A stretch of 7,663 bases of DNA from Bordetella parapertussis (GTDB lineage: Bacteria; Pseudomonadota; Gammaproteobacteria; Burkholderiales; Burkholderiaceae_C). Position 1 is the first letter of the stretch. Each line of letters begins with the position of its first letter. Under the pieces are notes generated by a model. That model had not been told where the DNA came from. It was given only the letters and a program-made list of their open reading frames with translations, and did not search any database. Below are positions 6,221 through 7,663 of the stretch, piece by piece. The position numbers and the translations under genes were made by a program. Location: contig CAMDCZ010000062.1 of NCBI GenBank assembly GCA_945890735.1, positions 1 through 7,663 of the forward strand, in the 5' to 3' direction.

Positions 6221-6436
6221 ATGTCAGAAACATCACCCCTAGACCCTGTGCTCGAACGTGTCGAGCGTTTGATCGTTCGCTACGAAGAACTCAAGCGCAC
6301 CAATGACTTGTTGGTCAGCCAGGTGGAGACCTTGACGCAAGAGCGTGATTCCCTCAAGTCGCGGTTGCAGGCTGCCCGCAGCCGCATTGATGGCTTGCTC
6401 GACCGCATCCCGGTGGAAGTCAAGGACGGTGCATGA
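6221..6436 (+). CDS. ZapB-like small coiled-coil cell-division protein (TIGR02449-type)
   Basis: This 71-residue protein is almost entirely a predicted coiled coil: LERVERLIVRYEELKRTNDL (10-29), then further heptads through QVETLTQERDSLKSRLQAARSR and a short tail, LLDRIPVEVKDGA. It matches my recollection of the small protein encoded just before zapA in betaproteobacteria, assigned to the TIGR02449 family and often called ZapB-like. E. coli ZapB is a similar-sized coiled coil that binds ZapA at the Z-ring. The 4-base overlap with zapA supports a shared role in division. The ATG at 6221 was chosen because it matches the family N-terminus and lies seven bases after a -10 element. An ATG at 6212-6214 in the same frame would overlap that element. 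No ribosome binding site is visible. True orthology to E. coli ZapB is uncertain. Confidence 0.85.
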   Translation: MSETSPLDPVLERVERLIVRYEELKRTNDLLVSQVETLTQERDSLKSRLQAARSRIDGLLDRIPVEVKDGA

Positions 6437-6729
6437 GCCAGGTAGAAGTTCAAATCATGGGGCAAAGCTATATTTTGGGTTGCCCCCCTGGCGCTGAGGA
6501 ACGCTTTCACACAGCCGTTCGCAAAGTCGACGAAGCCATGTGCAAGATTCGCGACGCCGGCAAAATCAAAGCCCGTGACCGCATCGCGGTGCTCGCTGCG
6601 CTCAACCTTGCTTTTGAACTCAGCGATTTTTCTGCTGCGCCGCTGGAGCCCAGCAGTTCCCCGCATAACCTGCACAACTTGTTGCACCGCCTGGACAATG
6701 CCTTAGGCCAAGACGGCCATTTGCTGTGA
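6433..6729 (+). CDS. zapA: Cell-division protein ZapA
   Basis: This 98-residue ZapA-family protein (usual length about 100-110) is expected to bundle FtsZ protofilaments at midcell. The N-terminal domain is typical: VEVQIMGQSYILGCPPGAEE (4-23), then VRKVDEAMCKIRDAGKIKARDRIAVLAALNLAFEL, which leads into the C-terminal dimerising helix. The stretch SDFSAAPLEPSSSPHNLHNL (64-83) makes the C-terminal part a little irregular. The start overlaps the upstream stop in an ATGA, and AAGGA at 6422-6426 is a good ribosome binding site six bases upstream. The pair with the ZapB-like protein upstream and the 6S RNA gene downstream reproduces the zapA-ssrS neighbourhood known from many proteobacteria, including E. 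coli. Confidence 0.95.
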   Translation: MSQVEVQIMGQSYILGCPPGAEERFHTAVRKVDEAMCKIRDAGKIKARDRIAVLAALNLAFELSDFSAAPLEPSSSPHNLHNLLHRLDNALGQDGHLL

Positions 6730-6734
6730 GCTTC

Positions 6735-6740
6735 TAGAAT
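6735..6740 (+). promoter_or_regulatory. Likely -10 element of the 6S RNA promoter
   Basis: TAGAAT lies five bases after the zapA stop and six to seven bases before the first base of the 6S RNA closing stem, as expected for a sigma-70 -10 box. No good -35 match sits 17 bases upstream (GACGGC at 6712-6717). The 6S RNA may also be cut from a zapA read-through transcript. Confidence 0.5.
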
Positions 6741-6746
6741 AGCCCT

Positions 6747-6921
6747 GTCTGCAAGTCTGCCGGGTTTTATATTTCTTGAACCAATGCTCTCTGGAGCCCC
6801 GGGCTTGGAACATCGTTTGGTTAGCGTGATCATCTCGCGTCAGATGAACCCAACACCTTACTGACCTCGCCCACCTGAACCTTTCGTTCAGGATGACGAT
6901 CCGGTAGAGCCTTGCAGACAC
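6747..6921 (+). ncRNA. ssrS: 6S RNA
   Basis: 6S RNA binds the sigma-70 RNA polymerase holoenzyme by mimicking an open promoter. The evidence is structure plus location. TGTCTGCAAG (6746-6755) pairs perfectly with CTTGCAGACA (6911-6920), and the stem continues with CTGCCGG (6757-6763) against CCGGTAG (6901-6907). An open central region follows. On its 3' side is the characteristic small hairpin, CCTGAA (6874-6879) with TTCAGG (6887-6892), like the one in the E. coli RNA. The apical stem includes GTTTGGTT (6815-6822) with AACCCAAC (6847-6854), one mismatch, then GCG (6824-6826) with CGC (6836-6838). It sits immediately downstream of zapA, as in E. coli. The length of about 175 bases fits. Exact ends are uncertain by a few bases, and no T-rich terminator follows. 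Confidence 0.9.
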
Positions 6922-6935
6922 CCTTTACTTTCGGA

Positions 6936-7663
6936 TTGGACTCACCATTGACTTGGATATTGCTGGCCCTTGCCTTGTTGGGCATCTTCACAGGGTTTCT
7001 GGCAGGCTTGCTCGGTGTCGGCGGTGGTTTGGTACTCATCCCCATCTTGACCTTCATGTTTCACCATGGTTTGGGCCTTGAAAATGCCCTGGCCGTCAAA
7101 ATGGCGATCGCCACAGGCATGTCCACCATCGTGGTGACCTCTTTGGCCAGCACCCGGATGCACCATCAACTCGGTGCGGTTCGTTGGGATTTGGTCAAAG
7201 GCTTGACACCTGGCTTGGTGCTGGGCAGTCTGGTTGCCAGTGTCTGGTTGTTTGCACTGATCAAAGGCTCTGTGTTGGCCCTTGTTTTCAGTGGATTCAC
7301 CGCTTTTTCTGCCACGCAGATGCTGCTTGATCGCAAACCCAAGCCTTCTCGCGACATGCCGGGCACCTTTGGGCAATGGTTGGCTGGCAGTTTCATTGGC
7401 GTGTTTTCCGGCCTGGTGGGTGCAGGTGGCGCCTTCATCAGCGTCCCCTTCATGGTCTGGTGCAACGTTCCCATGCGTCAAGTGGTGGCGACCAGTGCCG
7501 CCCTGGGTTTTCCGATTGCCGTGTTCAATGCCATCGGCTATGTGATCAGCGGTTGGTCGGTCACCGGTACACCTGCCATGTCTTATGGCTACATTTGGCT
7601 GCCAGCATTGCTGGTGATTTGTGTCAGCACCGTGTTCACTGCACCGATGGGGGCACGCATGGC
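6936..7663 (+). CDS. TauE/SafE-family (TSUP) membrane permease, 3' end outside window
   Basis: At least 242 residues of a polytopic membrane protein are encoded; the frame is open to the right edge. The N-terminal repeat GFLAGLLGVGGGLVLIPIL and the second repeat FSGLVGAGGAFISVPFMVW are the paired glycine-rich motifs of the TauE/SafE (TSUP) family, whose members export or import sulfite, sulfoacetate and other organosulfur or organic anions. AVKMAIATGMSTIVVTSLAS and ATSAALGFPIA are also typical. No ATG or GTG is available near the family N-terminus. The frame opens at 6897, and TTG at 6936-6938 gives LDSPLTWILLALALLG; TTG at 6912 or 6948 are alternatives. No clear ribosome binding site is seen. 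It starts about 15 bases after the 6S RNA with no terminator between, so read-through expression is plausible. The substrate cannot be told from sequence. Confidence 0.9.
   Translation, partial: MDSPLTWILLALALLGIFTGFLAGLLGVGGGLVLIPILTFMFHHGLGLENALAVKMAIATGMSTIVVTSLASTRMHHQLGAVRWDLVKGLTPGLVLGSLVASVWLFALIKGSVLALVFSGFTAFSATQMLLDRKPKPSRDMPGTFGQWLAGSFIGVFSGLVGAGGAFISVPFMVWCNVPMRQVVATSAALGFPIAVFNAIGYVISGWSVTGTPAMSYGYIWLPALLVICVSTVFTAPMGARM

Noticed and set aside
6942..7481. Minus-strand open frame of 179 codons
   Set aside because: It is antisense to the TauE/SafE permease frame, which has textbook family motifs and continues to the window edge. The minus-strand product is low-complexity (His/Gln/Gly/Asp) with no domain.

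Overview
The window looks like chromosome from a betaproteobacterium of the order Burkholderiales, most likely Comamonadaceae (Limnohabitans/Rhodoferax-like). This rests on remembered protein similarity, moderate-to-high GC, and the order zapB-like, zapA, 6S RNA, TauE/SafE gene. It is an inference from sequence alone; no search was run.

Region 1 (286-6172, minus strand) is a cobalamin uptake operon that reads leftwards behind a cobalamin riboswitch. The order is riboswitch leader, TonB-dependent outer-membrane receptor (btuB-like), a BtuF-related binding protein with no signal peptide, an exported BtuF-like binding protein, the permease btuC, and the ATPase btuD. The genes are tightly packed: 9 bases between the first two, then overlaps of 8, 4 and 4 bases. 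Together they form a complete route from outer membrane to cytoplasm, except that TonB/ExbB/ExbD, which energise the receptor, are not in the window. A small DUF2783-type gene (10-240) follows 45 bases after btuD on the same strand, behind a short hairpin.

Region 2 (5844-6220) is the regulatory space between the btu operon and the rightward cell-division genes. Most of it is the riboswitch, with recognisable conserved blocks, an unusually enlarged P4/P5 segment and a downstream hairpin. The two divergent promoters appear to be interleaved within about 50 bases, and the rightward transcript may be leaderless.

Region 3 (6221-7663, plus strand) holds a ZapB-like small coiled-coil protein, ZapA (4-base overlap), a 6S RNA gene (ssrS) directly behind zapA, and a TauE/SafE-family membrane permease that begins just after the 6S RNA and runs off the right edge.

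I found no insertion sequence, CRISPR array, tRNA, rRNA or phage gene. The gene content is ordinary for the group. The points worth a second look are the riboswitch architecture, the signal-less second binding protein, the interleaved promoters and the 6S/permease junction.
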